From assembly GCF_001654925.1 (NCBI RefSeq), contig NZ_LXER01000040.1, forward strand, positions 124,001 through 188,000: a stretch of 64,000 bases of DNA. Reading direction: 5' to 3'. Source of the DNA: Buttiauxella brennerae ATCC 51605 (GTDB taxonomy: Bacteria; Pseudomonadota; Gammaproteobacteria; Enterobacterales; Enterobacteriaceae). A program made the translations under genes and the position numbers. Numbering within the stretch: position 1 is the first letter of the stretch; the number at the start of each line of letters is the position of its first letter. Below the pieces are notes generated by a model. That model did not search any database. It was not told the DNA's origin and was given only the letters and a program-made list of their open reading frames with translations. This document shows, piece after piece, positions 10,350-20,865 of this stretch.

Positions 10350-10895
10350 ATGAGTGGAAATGAAAACAATCTGATTTGGATTGATTTAGAAATGACCGGC
10401 CTGGACCCCGAGCGGGATCGCATAATTGAAATTGCCACTCTGGTTACCGATGCCAATTTGAATATCCTTGCCGAAGGGCCAACGATCGCGGTTCATCAGT
10501 CCGATGAACAACTGGCTCTGATGGATGACTGGAACGTGCGTACTCATACCGGCAGTGGGCTGGTGGAACGCGTGAAAGCAAGCACCCAGGACGACCGTGC
10601 CGCTGAACTGGCAACGCTTGAGTTCCTGAAACAGTGGGTGCCAGCGAATAGCTCCCCAATCTGTGGTAACAGTATCGGCCAGGATCGCCGTTTCCTGTTT
10701 AAGTACATGCCAGAGCTTGAAGAGTACTTCCACTATCGCTATCTGGATGTCAGCACTTTGAAAGAACTGGCTCGCCGCTGGAAGCCTGAAATTCTGCCTG
10801 GTTTCAAAAAGCAGGGCACCCACCAGGCGATGGATGATATCCGTGAGTCAGTGGCGGAACTTGCGTTCTACCGCGAGAATTTTATCAAGCTATAA
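10350..10895 (+). CDS. orn: Oligoribonuclease
   Basis: DEDDh 3'-5' exoribonuclease that degrades two- to five-nucleotide RNAs, including pGpG and other nanoRNAs; essential in E. coli. The 181 residues are nearly identical to the E. coli enzyme, with exonuclease motif I (IDLEMTGL), motif II (NSIGQDRRF) and motif III ([10 protein letters not shown]). The ATG at 10350 (MSGNENN) was chosen over one 12 bases upstream on family length. It precedes the tRNA-Gly cluster. Confidence 0.97.
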   Translation: MSGNENNLIWIDLEMTGLDPERDRIIEIATLVTDANLNILAEGPTIAVHQSDEQLALMDDWNVRTHTGSGLVERVKASTQDDRAAELATLEFLKQWVPANSSPICGNSIGQDRRFLFKYMPELEEYFHYRYLDVSTLKELARRWKPEILPGFKKQGTHQAMDDIRESVAELAFYRENFIKL

Positions 10896-11041
10896 GAAGT
10901 TGTTAGCCTCGGTCCTGTTTTTTTCATTAACCCGAAAAAAGGCAGGATCGAGAGATTTTCCTGATTTTCGCTGGGAAAATAATCATTTTGTCGAATTAAT
11001 CAGCATTCAAACAAAAAACGCAAAAAAAATCGTTTGAGGGC

Positions 11042-11078
11042 TTGCGACTAAAACGATTTCTCGTATAATGCGCCTCCC
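11042..11078 (+). promoter_or_regulatory. Stringent-type promoter of the tRNA-Gly operon
   Basis: A -35 hexamer TTGCGA (11042-11047), a 16-base spacer and a perfect -10 TATAAT (11064-11069) are followed directly by a GC-rich discriminator (GCGCCTCCC). That combination is typical of stable-RNA promoters shut down by ppGpp/DksA. The predicted start is about 35 bases before the first tRNA. Confidence 0.8.
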
Positions 11079-11110
11079 GTACCGATGCAGAATTTGCAGC
11101 GATACACAGA

Positions 11111-11186
<76 letters not shown>

Positions 11187-11253
11187 AATTTGATTACAGC
11201 AGTACCACCAAATTCGATGGCTTTTAAGCATCAGCTTGAAAGACGAAGAATAT

Positions 11254-11329
<76 letters not shown>

Positions 11330-11364
11330 AATTTGATTTGGCTTTTAAAGCCAGCACCACCCAA

Positions 11365-11440
<76 letters not shown>

Positions 11441-11710
11441 AATTCTAATCTTCAGTACAAATTATCCACAACGCTAACCAGCGTCAGTGGTAGTTTTTAC
11501 GTCCATGCTAAATTCTTGTAAACAGACTTATCCACAGCCTTCGTCTATTCACTTAGATCGCTAATTATTTCTTCATTTTTACAAGAAAATTTTAACTATT
11601 TGATTAATATCATTTTTTTAATATTTCAGAATGTTAAGCCGATCGCTTGCAGATTTTTTTTCGTTTGCAGGACAAGACGTTCAAATTTTTATTCACATCC
11701 TGTGGACATG
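11441..11710. other. datA: datA-like DnaA-titration site (DnaA boxes and IHF site)
   Basis: This AT-rich gap between the tRNA-Gly genes and queG holds three DnaA boxes fitting TTWTNCACA: TTATCCACA at 11462-11470 and 11528-11536, and TTATTCACA at 11689-11697. A weaker inverted box (TGTGGACAT) is at 11701-11709. Between boxes two and three, 11593-11605 matches the IHF consensus on the minus strand (AATCAA-N4-TTA). In E. coli the datA locus, which binds many DnaA molecules and with IHF promotes ATP-DnaA hydrolysis, lies beside glyVXY. Position plus sites support datA; its exact limits are not visible. Confidence 0.75.
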
Positions 11711-12850
11711 TCACGCATCACGTTTTAACCCCTTTTCAATCACCCGAACCAGCCGCTGTTTTTGCGGGAGCTGGACTTCAGTTGCATTAGCGTTGCGCTT
11801 GATTAATTGTTGCGCAATCGCCCAGTCAATGTGCTCATCAAGAAGTGGGTGCTCACCTTTCCGTTGTTGCAATACCCCCAGAATCGCTTCATCCCAGGGC
11901 GCATTTCCCAATGCCACCGCAATATTTCGCAGCCAACGTAAATGGCCAATTCGACGAATAGCCGAACCTTCTGTCACGCGCAGGAAATAGTCTTCACTCC
12001 ATGTGAACAACTCAGCCAGTTCCGGTGCATGCAATTTGCTGCGCGGGCTAAAGTCTTCTTCGGTGGTCAACTGGGAGAAACGGTTCCACGGGCAAATCAG
12101 CTGGCAGTCATCGCAGCCGTAAATACGGTTGCCAATAAGCGGTCTGAACTCTTCCGGTATTGAGCCTTCAAGCTCGATAGTGAGATAAGAAATGCAGCGG
12201 CGTGCGTCAACGGTGTAGGGCTCAACAATCGCGCCTGTCGGGCAGATAGTCATGCAGGCCACGCAGCGCCCACACTTTTCCTCGACAGGTTTATCAATTG
12301 GCAGCGGAATATCGACCAACAGTTCGCCGAGGAAAAAGAACGATCCTGCTTCCTGGTTGAGAATTAGTGAGTGCTTACCTGTCCAGCCGAGCCCGGCTTT
12401 ATCAGCAAGTGGTCGCTCAAGAATCGGCGCTGAATCCACAAAAGGTCTAAAATTCAGCGTGGAACAATGAGACTGGATCATTTCGCCCAGTTTCTTGAGT
12501 CGATTACGCAGCAGTTTGTGGTAGTCGCGCCCAAGGGCGTAACGGCTGATATAACCAATTTTGGGATTTTTAAGCGTTGAAGCAAAGGCTGCATTAGCGG
12601 GAAGATAGTTCATCCGCACGCTAATCACGCGCAAGGTGCCGGGGAGCAATTCGTGTGGTCGGGCACGCATCATGCCATGACGAGCCATCCAGTCCATCTC
12701 GCCGTGATATTGTTTATCCAGCCATATCTGGAGCGCAGGTTCACTGGCGGTGAGATCGGTATCGGTAATTCCCACTTGCTGGAAGCCGAGTTCGATACCC
12801 CACTGCTTGATATTTTGCGCTAATTGATTGAGATCGAGGGGCTGTGACAT
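11711..12850 (-). CDS. queG: Epoxyqueuosine reductase
   Basis: Cobalamin-dependent iron-sulfur enzyme that makes the last step of queuosine synthesis, reducing epoxyqueuosine to queuosine in the wobble position of GUN-anticodon tRNAs. Two 4Fe-4S motifs are visible (CGRCVACMTICP and CDDCQLICPW) in the C-terminal half. From [10 protein letters not shown] the product is 379 residues, the E. coli length; the ten codons upstream are not family-like. This start overlaps the nnr start codon on the opposite strand. Confidence 0.95.
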   Translation of the reverse strand: MSQPLDLNQLAQNIKQWGIELGFQQVGITDTDLTASEPALQIWLDKQYHGEMDWMARHGMMRARPHELLPGTLRVISVRMNYLPANAAFASTLKNPKIGYISRYALGRDYHKLLRNRLKKLGEMIQSHCSTLNFRPFVDSAPILERPLADKAGLGWTGKHSLILNQEAGSFFFLGELLVDIPLPIDKPVEEKCGRCVACMTICPTGAIVEPYTVDARRCISYLTIELEGSIPEEFRPLIGNRIYGCDDCQLICPWNRFSQLTTEEDFSPRSKLHAPELAELFTWSEDYFLRVTEGSAIRRIGHLRWLRNIAVALGNAPWDEAILGVLQQRKGEHPLLDEHIDWAIAQQLIKRNANATEVQLPQKQRLVRVIEKGLKRDA

Positions 12851-14363
12851 GACGGACCTGAGCCTAAAAATAACCGCCAAAAGTATACCACATTCAGTCT
12901 GGTCCGCAGACTGGCTGCGTAACGCTGAGAAACACGCGGCAGATTACTTAGGGTTAACGCTATACGAACTGATGCAACGGGCAGGGGCTGCGGCATTTGC
13001 CCTGGCTCGTGAACTTTACCCGCAAACCCAGCACTGGCTGGTTTTGTGCGGCCATGGCAATAACGGCGGTGACGGCTATGTGGTGGCGCGGCTTGCTCAG
13101 GCGGCGGGTATTCGCGTTACATTGCTGGCAATCGAAAGTGACAAGCCTTTGCCTGAAGAAGCGGCCTGCGCACGCGACGCGTGGCTGGATGCAGCAGGTG
13201 TGATTCATGCCCTGGAACATGTCTGGGCAGACGATATCGATCTCGTGATTGACGGAGTGCTTGGCACCGGGCTTAACAGTTCTCCCCGAGATGCTGTCGC
13301 GCAGTTGATAGAAAAGTGCAATCAGCATGCGGCACCAGTCGTCGCGCTGGATATCCCTTCCGGCTTGCTTGCAGAAACGGGCGCAACGCCTGGCGCGGTG
13401 ATCAACGCTTCCCATACCATCACTTTTATTGCCCTTAAGCCCGGGCTGCTGACCGGAAAAGCTCGCGATGTGGTGGGTAAACTGCATTTTCATGCTTTGG
13501 GTCTTGAAACCTGGCTGAATGGGCAGACTGCGCCGATAACTCGCGTGGACAGTGCGCAGTTAGTTGGCTGGTTACCCCCACGCAAGCCTACCTCACACAA
13601 AGGCACGAACGGGCGTTTGGTGATTATAGGTGGTGACCACGGGACTGCGGGTGCCATTCGCATGACGGGCGAGGGGGCATTACGCGCGGGAGTGGGGCTA
13701 GTTCGCGTACTGACTCGCGCAGAAAACATTGCGCCACTGCTGACTGCTCGGCCTGAATTAATGGTGCAGGAATTAACGCCGCAGTCGCTTGATGAAAGCC
13801 TTGAATGGGCCGATGTGGTGGTGATTGGCCCAGGACTTGGGCAGCAAGAGTGGGGCAAAAAAGCCCTGGAAAAAGTCGAGAACAGCCGTAAACCGATGCT
13901 CTGGGATGCAGATGCGTTGAACCTTCTGGCAATCAATCCCGATAAACGTCAGAATCGCGTCATTACGCCGCATCCTGGCGAGGCTGCCCGCCTGTTAAAT
14001 TGCTCTGTATCACAAATTGAGAGTGACCGCTTACTTGCCGCTGACCGCCTGGTAAAACGTTATGGCGGAATTGTGGTCTTAAAAGGTGCCGGTACGGTTG
14101 TTGCCAGTCAAAGTGGTGAATGTGCCATTGTTGATGTGGGCAATGCTGGAATGGGCAGTGGCGGTATGGGGGATGTGCTTTCCGGTATTATCGGGGCATT
14201 GCTGGCACAGAAGCTAACCCCGTATGATGCAGCAAATGCCGGATGTGTAGCACACGGCGCGGCCGCAGATGTTCTGGCTCAGCGCTATGGAACACGCGGC
14301 ATGTTAGCCAGTGATTTACTCTCGACGTTGTACCCTTTTGTTAACCCGGATTTGAATAGCTAA
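12849..14363 (+). CDS. nnr: Bifunctional NAD(P)H-hydrate epimerase / ADP-dependent hydratase-dehydratase
   Basis: Repairs hydrated NADH and NADPH: the N-terminal YjeF domain (about residues 20-215, with GHGNNGGDG) epimerises NAD(P)HX and the C-terminal ribokinase-like domain (GGDHGTAGA, and [12 protein letters not shown] near residue 435) dehydrates it with ADP. The predicted 504 residues compare with 515 in E. coli, the shortfall being at the C-terminus. The ATG at 12849 gives MTDLSLK; the frame opens seven codons earlier inside queG. Head of an operon running through tsaE, amiB and mutL. Confidence 0.94.
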   Translation: MTDLSLKITAKSIPHSVWSADWLRNAEKHAADYLGLTLYELMQRAGAAAFALARELYPQTQHWLVLCGHGNNGGDGYVVARLAQAAGIRVTLLAIESDKPLPEEAACARDAWLDAAGVIHALEHVWADDIDLVIDGVLGTGLNSSPRDAVAQLIEKCNQHAAPVVALDIPSGLLAETGATPGAVINASHTITFIALKPGLLTGKARDVVGKLHFHALGLETWLNGQTAPITRVDSAQLVGWLPPRKPTSHKGTNGRLVIIGGDHGTAGAIRMTGEGALRAGVGLVRVLTRAENIAPLLTARPELMVQELTPQSLDESLEWADVVVIGPGLGQQEWGKKALEKVENSRKPMLWDADALNLLAINPDKRQNRVITPHPGEAARLLNCSVSQIESDRLLAADRLVKRYGGIVVLKGAGTVVASQSGECAIVDVGNAGMGSGGMGDVLSGIIGALLAQKLTPYDAANAGCVAHGAAADVLAQRYGTRGMLASDLLSTLYPFVNPDLNS

Positions 14364-14365
14364 AA

Positions 14366-14827
14366 ATGATTAATCGAGTTATCGCATTACCTGATGAAGC
14401 CGCGACCTTAGAACTGGGCACCTGTCTGGCAAAAGCCTGCTTAGGTGCCACTGTGATTCATCTATATGGTGACCTGGGTGCCGGGAAAACGACATTCAGC
14501 CGTGGTTTTGTGCAGGCGCTGGGTCATAAAGGGAATGTTAAAAGCCCAACCTATACGTTGGTCGAACCGTATGAACTCGGCGATTTGATGGTGTATCACT
14601 TTGATCTCTATCGCCTTGCCGATCCAGAAGAACTCGAGTTTATGGGAATTCGTGACTATTTCACCAACGATGCAATCAGTCTGGTGGAGTGGCCGCAAAA
14701 AGGTCAGGGTGTGCTGCCGGAACCGGATGTCGAAATCCACCTAAGTTACCAGGCCGAAGGGCGCGAAGCGCGTCTGAACGCAGTTTCCTCATCTGGTGAG
14801 TCGTTACTGGCGCGGTTGGCCAAATAA
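14366..14827 (+). CDS. tsaE: tRNA threonylcarbamoyladenosine biosynthesis ATPase TsaE
   Basis: P-loop ATPase that works with TsaB and TsaD in the threonylcarbamoyl transfer giving t6A37 in ANN-decoding tRNAs; essential in E. coli. The 153 residues carry a Walker A motif (GDLGAGKTT, residues 35-43) and the [10 protein letters not shown] and HFDLYRL segments of the family. It starts two bases after nnr ends, so translation is probably coupled. Confidence 0.96.
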   Translation: MINRVIALPDEAATLELGTCLAKACLGATVIHLYGDLGAGKTTFSRGFVQALGHKGNVKSPTYTLVEPYELGDLMVYHFDLYRLADPEELEFMGIRDYFTNDAISLVEWPQKGQGVLPEPDVEIHLSYQAEGREARLNAVSSSGESLLARLAK

Positions 14828-14840
14828 CAAGGATGACGGG

Positions 14841-16175
14841 ATGATCCCTCGCGTGAAAAGTTGGTTGATGGCGGTGTGTTTGTTGGTGCTGACGGCACAA
14901 ACAGGCGCCGCTAATTTAGCGGATATTCAGGTATCAAATGGTGATTCACAGGCGCGAATCACTTTTAGTTTTATTGGCGATCCTGAATATGCATTTTCCC
15001 AGGATGATAAAAAAAGCGTAGCCCTGGATATTAAACAAACCGGTGTCATCAACGGGTTGCCATTGCAGTTCAGCGGTAACAACCTGGTGAAAAGCATCCG
15101 CTCCGGGCAACCGAAAGACAGCGATTCACTCCGCCTGGTGGTTGATCTGACGCAACCGGGTAAAACTCGCGCGGTAAAACAGCAGAATGGGGCAAACTAC
15201 ACGGTGGTGTTTACCATTAACGCCGATGTACCGCCACCACCACCACCGCCGCCGCCAGTTGTGGCTAAACGTGTGGAAGCTCCGCCAGTGACCCGTCCAG
15301 CCGATCCGGCAAGAAATCCATTTAAACCGCAAACGGTGACCGGCGCTATCAGCTCGAATACAGCAATCCATGCTGCTCGCTCGCAACACACCTCGGCGCA
15401 GTCTGAAACCGTTGTTGTGGCTATTGACGCCGGGCATGGTGGGCAAGATCCGGGGGCTATTGGTCCTGGCGGCACCAAAGAGAAAAACGTCACCATTTCT
15501 ATTGCCCGTAAACTGCGTGCATTACTCAATGATGACCCGATGTTTAAAGGCGTGCTGACCCGTGATGGCGACTATTTCATTTCGGTGATGGGACGCTCGG
15601 ATGTGGCGCGTAAACAGAACGCCAATCTTCTGGTTTCTATTCATGCGGATGCTGCACCAAACCGGGATGCTACCGGGGCGTCCGTTTGGGTGCTGTCAAA
15701 TCGCCGGGCGAATAGCGAAATGGCGGGCTGGCTTGAGCAACATGAGAAACAATCAGAATTACTCGGCGGTGCGGGGGATGTACTGGCAAACAGCCAGGCT
15801 GACCCGTATCTGAGCCAGGCGGTACTGGATTTGCAGTTCGGCCATTCGCAGCGCGTCGGGTATGATGTTGCAACAAAAGTGCTTGCCCAAATGCAGCGAG
15901 TTGGCGCGTTACATAAACGCCGCCCTGAACACGCAAGCCTTGGGGTGTTACGTTCGCCGGATATTCCGTCTGTGTTAGTGGAAACCGGGTTTATCAGTAA
16001 CAACTCGGAAGAGCGCCTGCTGGATAGCGAGGATTATCAGCAAAAAATTGCTCAGGCTATTTATCAGGGGCTGAAGGATTATTTCCAGACCCACCCGTTA
16101 CAATCAGCGCCTGAAACGACTCAGACCGCACGTTCACAAGGTGTGGGTATCGATCAGGTCGCGATTACTCAATAA
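14841..16175 (+). CDS. amiB: N-acetylmuramoyl-L-alanine amidase AmiB
   Basis: Periplasmic amidase that splits septal peptidoglycan during daughter-cell separation, activated by EnvC. A Sec signal peptide (about residues 1-25) is followed by an AMIN domain that targets the septal wall, a proline run (residues about 132-140) as flexible linker, and an Amidase_3 domain with zinc ligands in [11 protein letters not shown] and SIHADAA and a catalytic Glu in VETGFISN. The ATG at 14841 follows AAGGATG; upstream codons overlap tsaE. 444 residues against 445 in E. coli. Confidence 0.95.
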   Translation: MIPRVKSWLMAVCLLVLTAQTGAANLADIQVSNGDSQARITFSFIGDPEYAFSQDDKKSVALDIKQTGVINGLPLQFSGNNLVKSIRSGQPKDSDSLRLVVDLTQPGKTRAVKQQNGANYTVVFTINADVPPPPPPPPPVVAKRVEAPPVTRPADPARNPFKPQTVTGAISSNTAIHAARSQHTSAQSETVVVAIDAGHGGQDPGAIGPGGTKEKNVTISIARKLRALLNDDPMFKGVLTRDGDYFISVMGRSDVARKQNANLLVSIHADAAPNRDATGASVWVLSNRRANSEMAGWLEQHEKQSELLGGAGDVLANSQADPYLSQAVLDLQFGHSQRVGYDVATKVLAQMQRVGALHKRRPEHASLGVLRSPDIPSVLVETGFISNNSEERLLDSEDYQQKIAQAIYQGLKDYFQTHPLQSAPETTQTARSQGVGIDQVAITQ

Positions 16176-16184
16176 GGAGATTTC

Positions 16185-18083
16185 ATGCCGATTCAGGTTC
16201 TGCCGCCGCAACTTGCCAACCAGATTGCAGCTGGCGAAGTGGTAGAGCGCCCCGCGTCGGTGGTGAAAGAGCTGGTTGAGAACAGTCTGGATGCGGGTGC
16301 CACGCGGATTGATATTGATATCGAACGCGGCGGCGCCAAACTTATTCGTATCCGTGACAATGGCTGTGGTATCAAAAAAGACGAGCTGGCGCTGGCGCTG
16401 GCCCGACATGCCACCAGTAAAATTGCCACGCTTGATGACCTTGAGGCGATTATTAGCCTCGGTTTTCGTGGTGAAGCCTTAGCAAGTATTAGCTCGGTTG
16501 CCCGTCTGACGCTAACGTCGCGCACTGAGGATCAAACTGAAGCGTGGCAGGCCTACGCCGAAGGGCGTGAGCAAGATGTGACGGTTAAACCTGCGGCACA
16601 CCCCGTCGGTACCACCCTTGAAGTGTTGGACTTGTTTTACAACACACCTGCCCGCCGCAAATTCATGCGTACCGAGAAAACCGAATTCAACCACATTGAC
16701 GAGATAGTCAGGCGTATCGCGCTGGCGCGCTTTGATGTGTCGATTAACCTCACGCATAACGGCAAAGTTATCCGCCAGTACCGCGCTGTCGTAGAGGGGG
16801 CCCCGCGCGAACGCCGTCTTGGGGCGATTTGCGGCATACCTTTTCTTGAACAGGCGCTGGCGATTGAGTGGCAACATGGTGATTTAGCCCTGCATGGTTG
16901 GGTGGCTGAGCCAACCGCTACGACATCCGCACTGGCAGAAATTCAATACTGTTACGTGAATGGGCGTATGATGCGTGACCGCCTGATAAACCACGCGATT
17001 CGCCAGGCATGTGAAGATAAGTTGGGCGTCGACCAACAACCAGCGTTTGTGCTTTATCTGGAAATCGATCCGCATCAGGTGGATGTCAATGTACACCCGG
17101 CCAAGCATGAAGTCCGTTTTCACCAGTCGCGTCTGGTGCATGATTTTATCTATCAGGCCGTGTTGAGCGTGCTGCAACAGCAGGCGGAAAACCGTTTGCC
17201 GCTGGAAGAAACAGCGGAGCAGCCACAAGAACGCTGGCAGCCAGAAAACCGTGTTGCCTCCGGGCGTAATCAGTTTGCAACGCCTGCGCCCGCATCAACT
17301 CCTCGCGAATCAGCACCTCGCGAACCGTCACTTCGCCGCTCTGCGTCAGCTTCTGGCGGTTATAGCGAAGCAGGCCAGGGGAAAAGCACCATGCCTTTAT
17401 GGCCACATGCTGCACCGGGCTTCCAGAAAAAAGAAGGGGTGGTATACCGTGAGCTACTGAACACCCCAGAGTCTGGGGTGAAAAATCGGGCCTCTGAGCC
17501 AGAGGCTTATGAAGCCTTAGATGCTCATACACAAAGTTTTGGCCGCGTGTTGACCGTATTAGCCCCTGACCTGGCATTACTGGAGCGTGATGGCAAAATT
17601 ATGCTGCTTTCGCTGACGGTCGCCGACCGTTGGTTGAAAATGACGCAGCTCGTACCCGGTGCTGAAGGCGCATGTGCTCAACCGCTGCTGATTCCTCTTC
17701 GTTTGAAAGTGACGAAGGAGGAGCATGACGTTCTGGTGAAAAATCAGCCACTTTTACTGGGAATGGGCATTGAATTTGCTGTTGAGTCGCGTCAGATAAC
17801 AATTCGCTCCGTACCTTTACCTTTGCGTAAACAAAATTTACAAATCTTGATTCACGAACTGCCAGGATACCTGGCGCAGCAGACAGAGGTTAACGCGACA
17901 CAGATTGCTCAATGGTTTGCTCGTCAAATGGACGGCTTTCATGAACAATGGAATCTGGCACAGGCAATTGCCTTGCTGGCTGATGTAGAGCGCCTTTGTC
18001 CGCAGCTGGTGAAATCACCACCTGGCGGTTTGTTACAACCTGTTGATTTACAATTGGCGATGAACGCCCTGAAACATGACTGA
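16185..18083 (+). CDS. mutL: DNA mismatch repair protein MutL
   Basis: GHKL-family ATPase that links MutS mismatch recognition to MutH and UvrD. The N-terminal ATPase shows [15 protein letters not shown] and GFRGEAL; the C-terminal dimerisation domain starts near residue 435. At 632 residues it is 17 longer than E. coli MutL, the extra length falling in the disordered, Ser/Pro-rich linker (about residues 340-420). No QXXEX endonuclease motif is seen, as expected where MutH makes the nick. Its end overlaps miaA by 8 bases. Confidence 0.97.
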   Translation: MPIQVLPPQLANQIAAGEVVERPASVVKELVENSLDAGATRIDIDIERGGAKLIRIRDNGCGIKKDELALALARHATSKIATLDDLEAIISLGFRGEALASISSVARLTLTSRTEDQTEAWQAYAEGREQDVTVKPAAHPVGTTLEVLDLFYNTPARRKFMRTEKTEFNHIDEIVRRIALARFDVSINLTHNGKVIRQYRAVVEGAPRERRLGAICGIPFLEQALAIEWQHGDLALHGWVAEPTATTSALAEIQYCYVNGRMMRDRLINHAIRQACEDKLGVDQQPAFVLYLEIDPHQVDVNVHPAKHEVRFHQSRLVHDFIYQAVLSVLQQQAENRLPLEETAEQPQERWQPENRVASGRNQFATPAPASTPRESAPREPSLRRSASASGGYSEAGQGKSTMPLWPHAAPGFQKKEGVVYRELLNTPESGVKNRASEPEAYEALDAHTQSFGRVLTVLAPDLALLERDGKIMLLSLTVADRWLKMTQLVPGAEGACAQPLLIPLRLKVTKEEHDVLVKNQPLLLGMGIEFAVESRQITIRSVPLPLRKQNLQILIHELPGYLAQQTEVNATQIAQWFARQMDGFHEQWNLAQAIALLADVERLCPQLVKSPPGGLLQPVDLQLAMNALKHD

Positions 18084-19023
18084 AGTTAAGCAAAACCTGC
18101 CACAGGCAATTTTTTTAATGGGGCCAACGGCCTCTGGTAAGACGGCGCTCGCGATTAATTTGCGTAAAACGTTGCCGGTAGAGTTGATAAGCGTCGATTC
18201 GGCCCTTATCTATCAAGGGATGGACATCGGTACAGCAAAGCCCACGGCGGAAGAACTTGCCCAGGCCCCGCACCGGTTACTTGATATTCTCGACCCTGCA
18301 CAGGCTTATTCCGCCGCAGATTTTCGGCGCGATGCGTTAGCTGAAATGGCAGACATTACCTCAGCCGGGCGTATCCCCTTGTTAGTTGGGGGAACGATGC
18401 TCTACTTCAAGGCATTGTTAGAGGGTTTATCACCATTGCCATCCGCCGACCCTGACGTTCGGGAGCGGATAGAAAAACAGGCAGCAGAGCAAGGATGGGA
18501 TGCGTTGCATCGCGAGTTAGCACAGGTTGATCCTGTCGCCGCCGCACGTATTCATCCAAATGATCCACAAAGGCTTTCCCGTGCACTGGAAGTTTTTTTC
18601 ATTTCGGGTAAAACTTTAACGGAACTGACGAAAACGTCAGGAGAAGCTCTGCCTTACCAGGTGCATCAGTTCGCCATCGCCCCGGCGAGCCGTGAACTGC
18701 TCCATCAACGAATTGAGCAGCGTTTTCATCAGATGTTAGCTTCCGGATTTGAAGCTGAAGTGCGGGCTCTTTTTGCCCGCGGTGATTTGCATACGGACAT
18801 GCCTTCCATTCGTTGTGTGGGTTACCGGCAGATGTGGTCTTATCTGGCGGGTGAAATTCCGCATGATGAAATGGTTTATCGTGGTATTTGCGCGACGAGA
18901 CAATTGGCTAAGCGGCAAATGACCTGGTTGAGAGGTTGGGAAGGTGTTCACTGGTTAGACAGCGATAACCCGTCTCAGTCTTACAGCGATGTATTACAGG
19001 TTGTTAGTGCGAAGCATCAATGA
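18076..19023 (+). CDS. miaA: tRNA dimethylallyltransferase
   Basis: Transfers the dimethylallyl group to A37 of tRNAs reading UNN codons, the first step to ms2i6A. The 315 residues show the P-loop GPTASGKTA (residues about 16-24), the substrate-binding [16 protein letters not shown] segment and the RCVGYRQ motif. Start codon lies within the end of mutL. Part of the amiB-mutL-miaA-hfq-hflX-hflKC cluster, in which E. coli uses several internal promoters, some heat-shock. Confidence 0.97.
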   Translation: MTEVKQNLPQAIFLMGPTASGKTALAINLRKTLPVELISVDSALIYQGMDIGTAKPTAEELAQAPHRLLDILDPAQAYSAADFRRDALAEMADITSAGRIPLLVGGTMLYFKALLEGLSPLPSADPDVRERIEKQAAEQGWDALHRELAQVDPVAAARIHPNDPQRLSRALEVFFISGKTLTELTKTSGEALPYQVHQFAIAPASRELLHQRIEQRFHQMLASGFEAEVRALFARGDLHTDMPSIRCVGYRQMWSYLAGEIPHDEMVYRGICATRQLAKRQMTWLRGWEGVHWLDSDNPSQSYSDVLQVVSAKHQ

Positions 19024-19125
19024 ATGTGTACAATTGAATCGTCATGGTGCGCAATATTTTACGCAGTTTTTCAGAGCCTCAGGGTTCTTGAGTTACAAAC
19101 AACAAGCATATAAGGAAAAGATAGA

Positions 19126-19434
19126 ATGGCTAAGGGGCAATCATTACAAGATCCGTTCTTGAACGCACTGCGTCGCGAACGTGTTCCAGTTTCTATTTAT
19201 TTGGTGAACGGTATTAAGCTGCAAGGTCAGATTGAGTCTTTTGATCAGTTCGTGATCCTGTTGAAAAACACGGTCAGCCAGATGGTCTATAAGCACGCGA
19301 TTTCAACTGTTGTTCCGTCACGTCCGGTATCTCATCACAGCAATAACACCGGTACTAGCGGTTCTGGCAGCTACCACCATGGTGGAAGTGCGCAAGGTTC
19401 TGCGCCACAACAAGATAACGAAGACGCTGAATAA
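19126..19434 (+). CDS. hfq: RNA chaperone Hfq
   Basis: Hexameric Sm-like protein pairing small RNAs with mRNAs. The 102 residues match E. coli Hfq in length; the first 70 (Sm1 and Sm2, with [18 protein letters not shown] and YKHAIST) are essentially invariant, and the His/Ser/Gly-rich tail (from about residue 70) ends in the acidic DNEDAE tip that autoregulates RNA release. A GC hairpin with a T tract follows it. Confidence 0.98.
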   Translation: MAKGQSLQDPFLNALRRERVPVSIYLVNGIKLQGQIESFDQFVILLKNTVSQMVYKHAISTVVPSRPVSHHSNNTGTSGSGSYHHGGSAQGSAPQQDNEDAE

Positions 19435-19456
19435 GGCGTTACGTTGTTTTTCCAAG

Positions 19457-19496
19457 CCGGGGAACCAGGGATGCTGGGTTCCCCGCTGGTCTTTTT
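19457..19496 (+). terminator. Terminator after hfq
   Basis: A GGGGAACCAGG / CTGGGTTCCCC hairpin ends at 19484 and is followed, after a short GCTGG stretch, by CTTTTT. The T run is offset from the stem, so read-through into hflX is likely, as known for this operon. Confidence 0.6.
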
Positions 19497-19510
19497 GAGA
19501 GGTTATACGC

Positions 19511-20791
19511 TTGTTTGACCGTTATGATGCCGGTGAGCAGGCGGTGCTGGTACACATCTATTTTACGCAAGACAAAAACAAAGAAGATCTGGATGAGTTT
19601 GAATCTCTGGTCTCTTCAGCTGGTGTCGAAGCGTTACAGGTGGTTACTGGTAGCCGCAAAGCTCCTCACCCGAAGTATTTTGTTGGTGAAGGTAAGGCAA
19701 TTGAGATTGCCGATGCAGTGAAAGCCACTGGGGCATCGGTCATTTTATTTGATCATGCGTTGTCTCCTGCTCAGGAGCGTAACCTCGAAGCGCTGTGTGA
19801 ATGTCGCGTCGTCGACAGAACCGGCCTGATTTTAGATATTTTTGCTCAACGTGCACGTACCCATGAAGGTAAGTTGCAGGTTGAACTGGCTCAGTTGCGT
19901 CATATGGCAACTCGTCTTGTGCGCGGCTGGACCCACCTTGAGCGTCAGGGAGGGGGGATTGGTTCACGAGGTCCTGGGGAAACTCAGCTCGAAACCGACC
20001 GCCGTTTACTGCGCAACCGGATTATGCAGATTCTTGGTCGCTTAGAACGAGTCGAAAAACAGCGTGAACAAGGTCGAAGATCGCGTGCCAAGGCTGATAT
20101 CCCAACTGTTTCTTTGGTGGGCTATACCAACGCCGGCAAATCCACCCTGTTTAACCAAATAACAGCAGCTGACGTCTATGCTGCAGATCAGTTGTTTGCC
20201 ACACTGGATCCAACGTTGCGCCGTATTAACGTTACGGATGTTGGTGAAACCATACTGGCAGACACAGTAGGTTTTATTCGTCACCTGCCACACGATTTAG
20301 TGGCGGCGTTTAAAGCAACCTTGCAGGAAACTCGTCAGGCGACACTGTTATTACATGTCATTGATGCCAGCGACCTCAGGATTGAGGAAAACATTGCCGC
20401 GGTTAATACCGTTCTCGAAGAGATTGAGGCCAATGAAATTCCTACGCTTCTGGTCATGAATAAGATAGATATGATGGATGATTTTGTTCCTCGTATCGAC
20501 AGAGATGATGAAAACATGCCTATTCGGGTCTGGCTTTCTGCCCAGACCGGTGAAGGTGTTCCACTGCTTTTCCAGGCTTTGACAGAGCGTTTATCTGGTG
20601 AAATTGCGCAGCACACGCTGTGTTTGCCTCCCCAGGCTGGGCGACTTCGGAGCCGTTTTTATCAGCTTCAGGCAATAGAAAAAGAGTGGATGGAGGAAGA
20701 CGGCAGTGTTGGCCTACAAATTCGTATGCCTATTGTTGACTGGCGTCGCCTCTGTAAACAAGAACCGGCACTCGCTGACTACATTGTCTAG
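19511..20791 (+). CDS. hflX: Ribosome-splitting GTPase HflX
   Basis: GTPase that splits stalled or heat-damaged 70S ribosomes. The 426 residues show the HflX-specific N-terminal domain (to about residue 190), a helical [12 protein letters not shown] segment and the G domain with GYTNAGKST (G1), DTVGF (G3) and NKID (G4). The start is a TTG at 19511, giving [10 protein letters not shown] as in E. coli; GAGAGG lies upstream. Follows hfq and precedes hflK. Confidence 0.96.
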   Translation: MFDRYDAGEQAVLVHIYFTQDKNKEDLDEFESLVSSAGVEALQVVTGSRKAPHPKYFVGEGKAIEIADAVKATGASVILFDHALSPAQERNLEALCECRVVDRTGLILDIFAQRARTHEGKLQVELAQLRHMATRLVRGWTHLERQGGGIGSRGPGETQLETDRRLLRNRIMQILGRLERVEKQREQGRRSRAKADIPTVSLVGYTNAGKSTLFNQITAADVYAADQLFATLDPTLRRINVTDVGETILADTVGFIRHLPHDLVAAFKATLQETRQATLLLHVIDASDLRIEENIAAVNTVLEEIEANEIPTLLVMNKIDMMDDFVPRIDRDDENMPIRVWLSAQTGEGVPLLFQALTERLSGEIAQHTLCLPPQAGRLRSRFYQLQAIEKEWMEEDGSVGLQIRMPIVDWRRLCKQEPALADYIV

Positions 20792-20865
20792 CAAGTCAAG
20801 GGAATGTCCTGAAGACTTTTTCCCCTACGGGGGATATCACCGCACAACAAATATGGAGCATAAAC

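Noticed and set aside
11441..11710. A chromosomal or plasmid replication origin because of DnaA boxes
   Set aside because: No 13-mer unwinding repeats, dnaA or mioC/gidA neighbours; position beside tRNA-Gly genes fits datA better.
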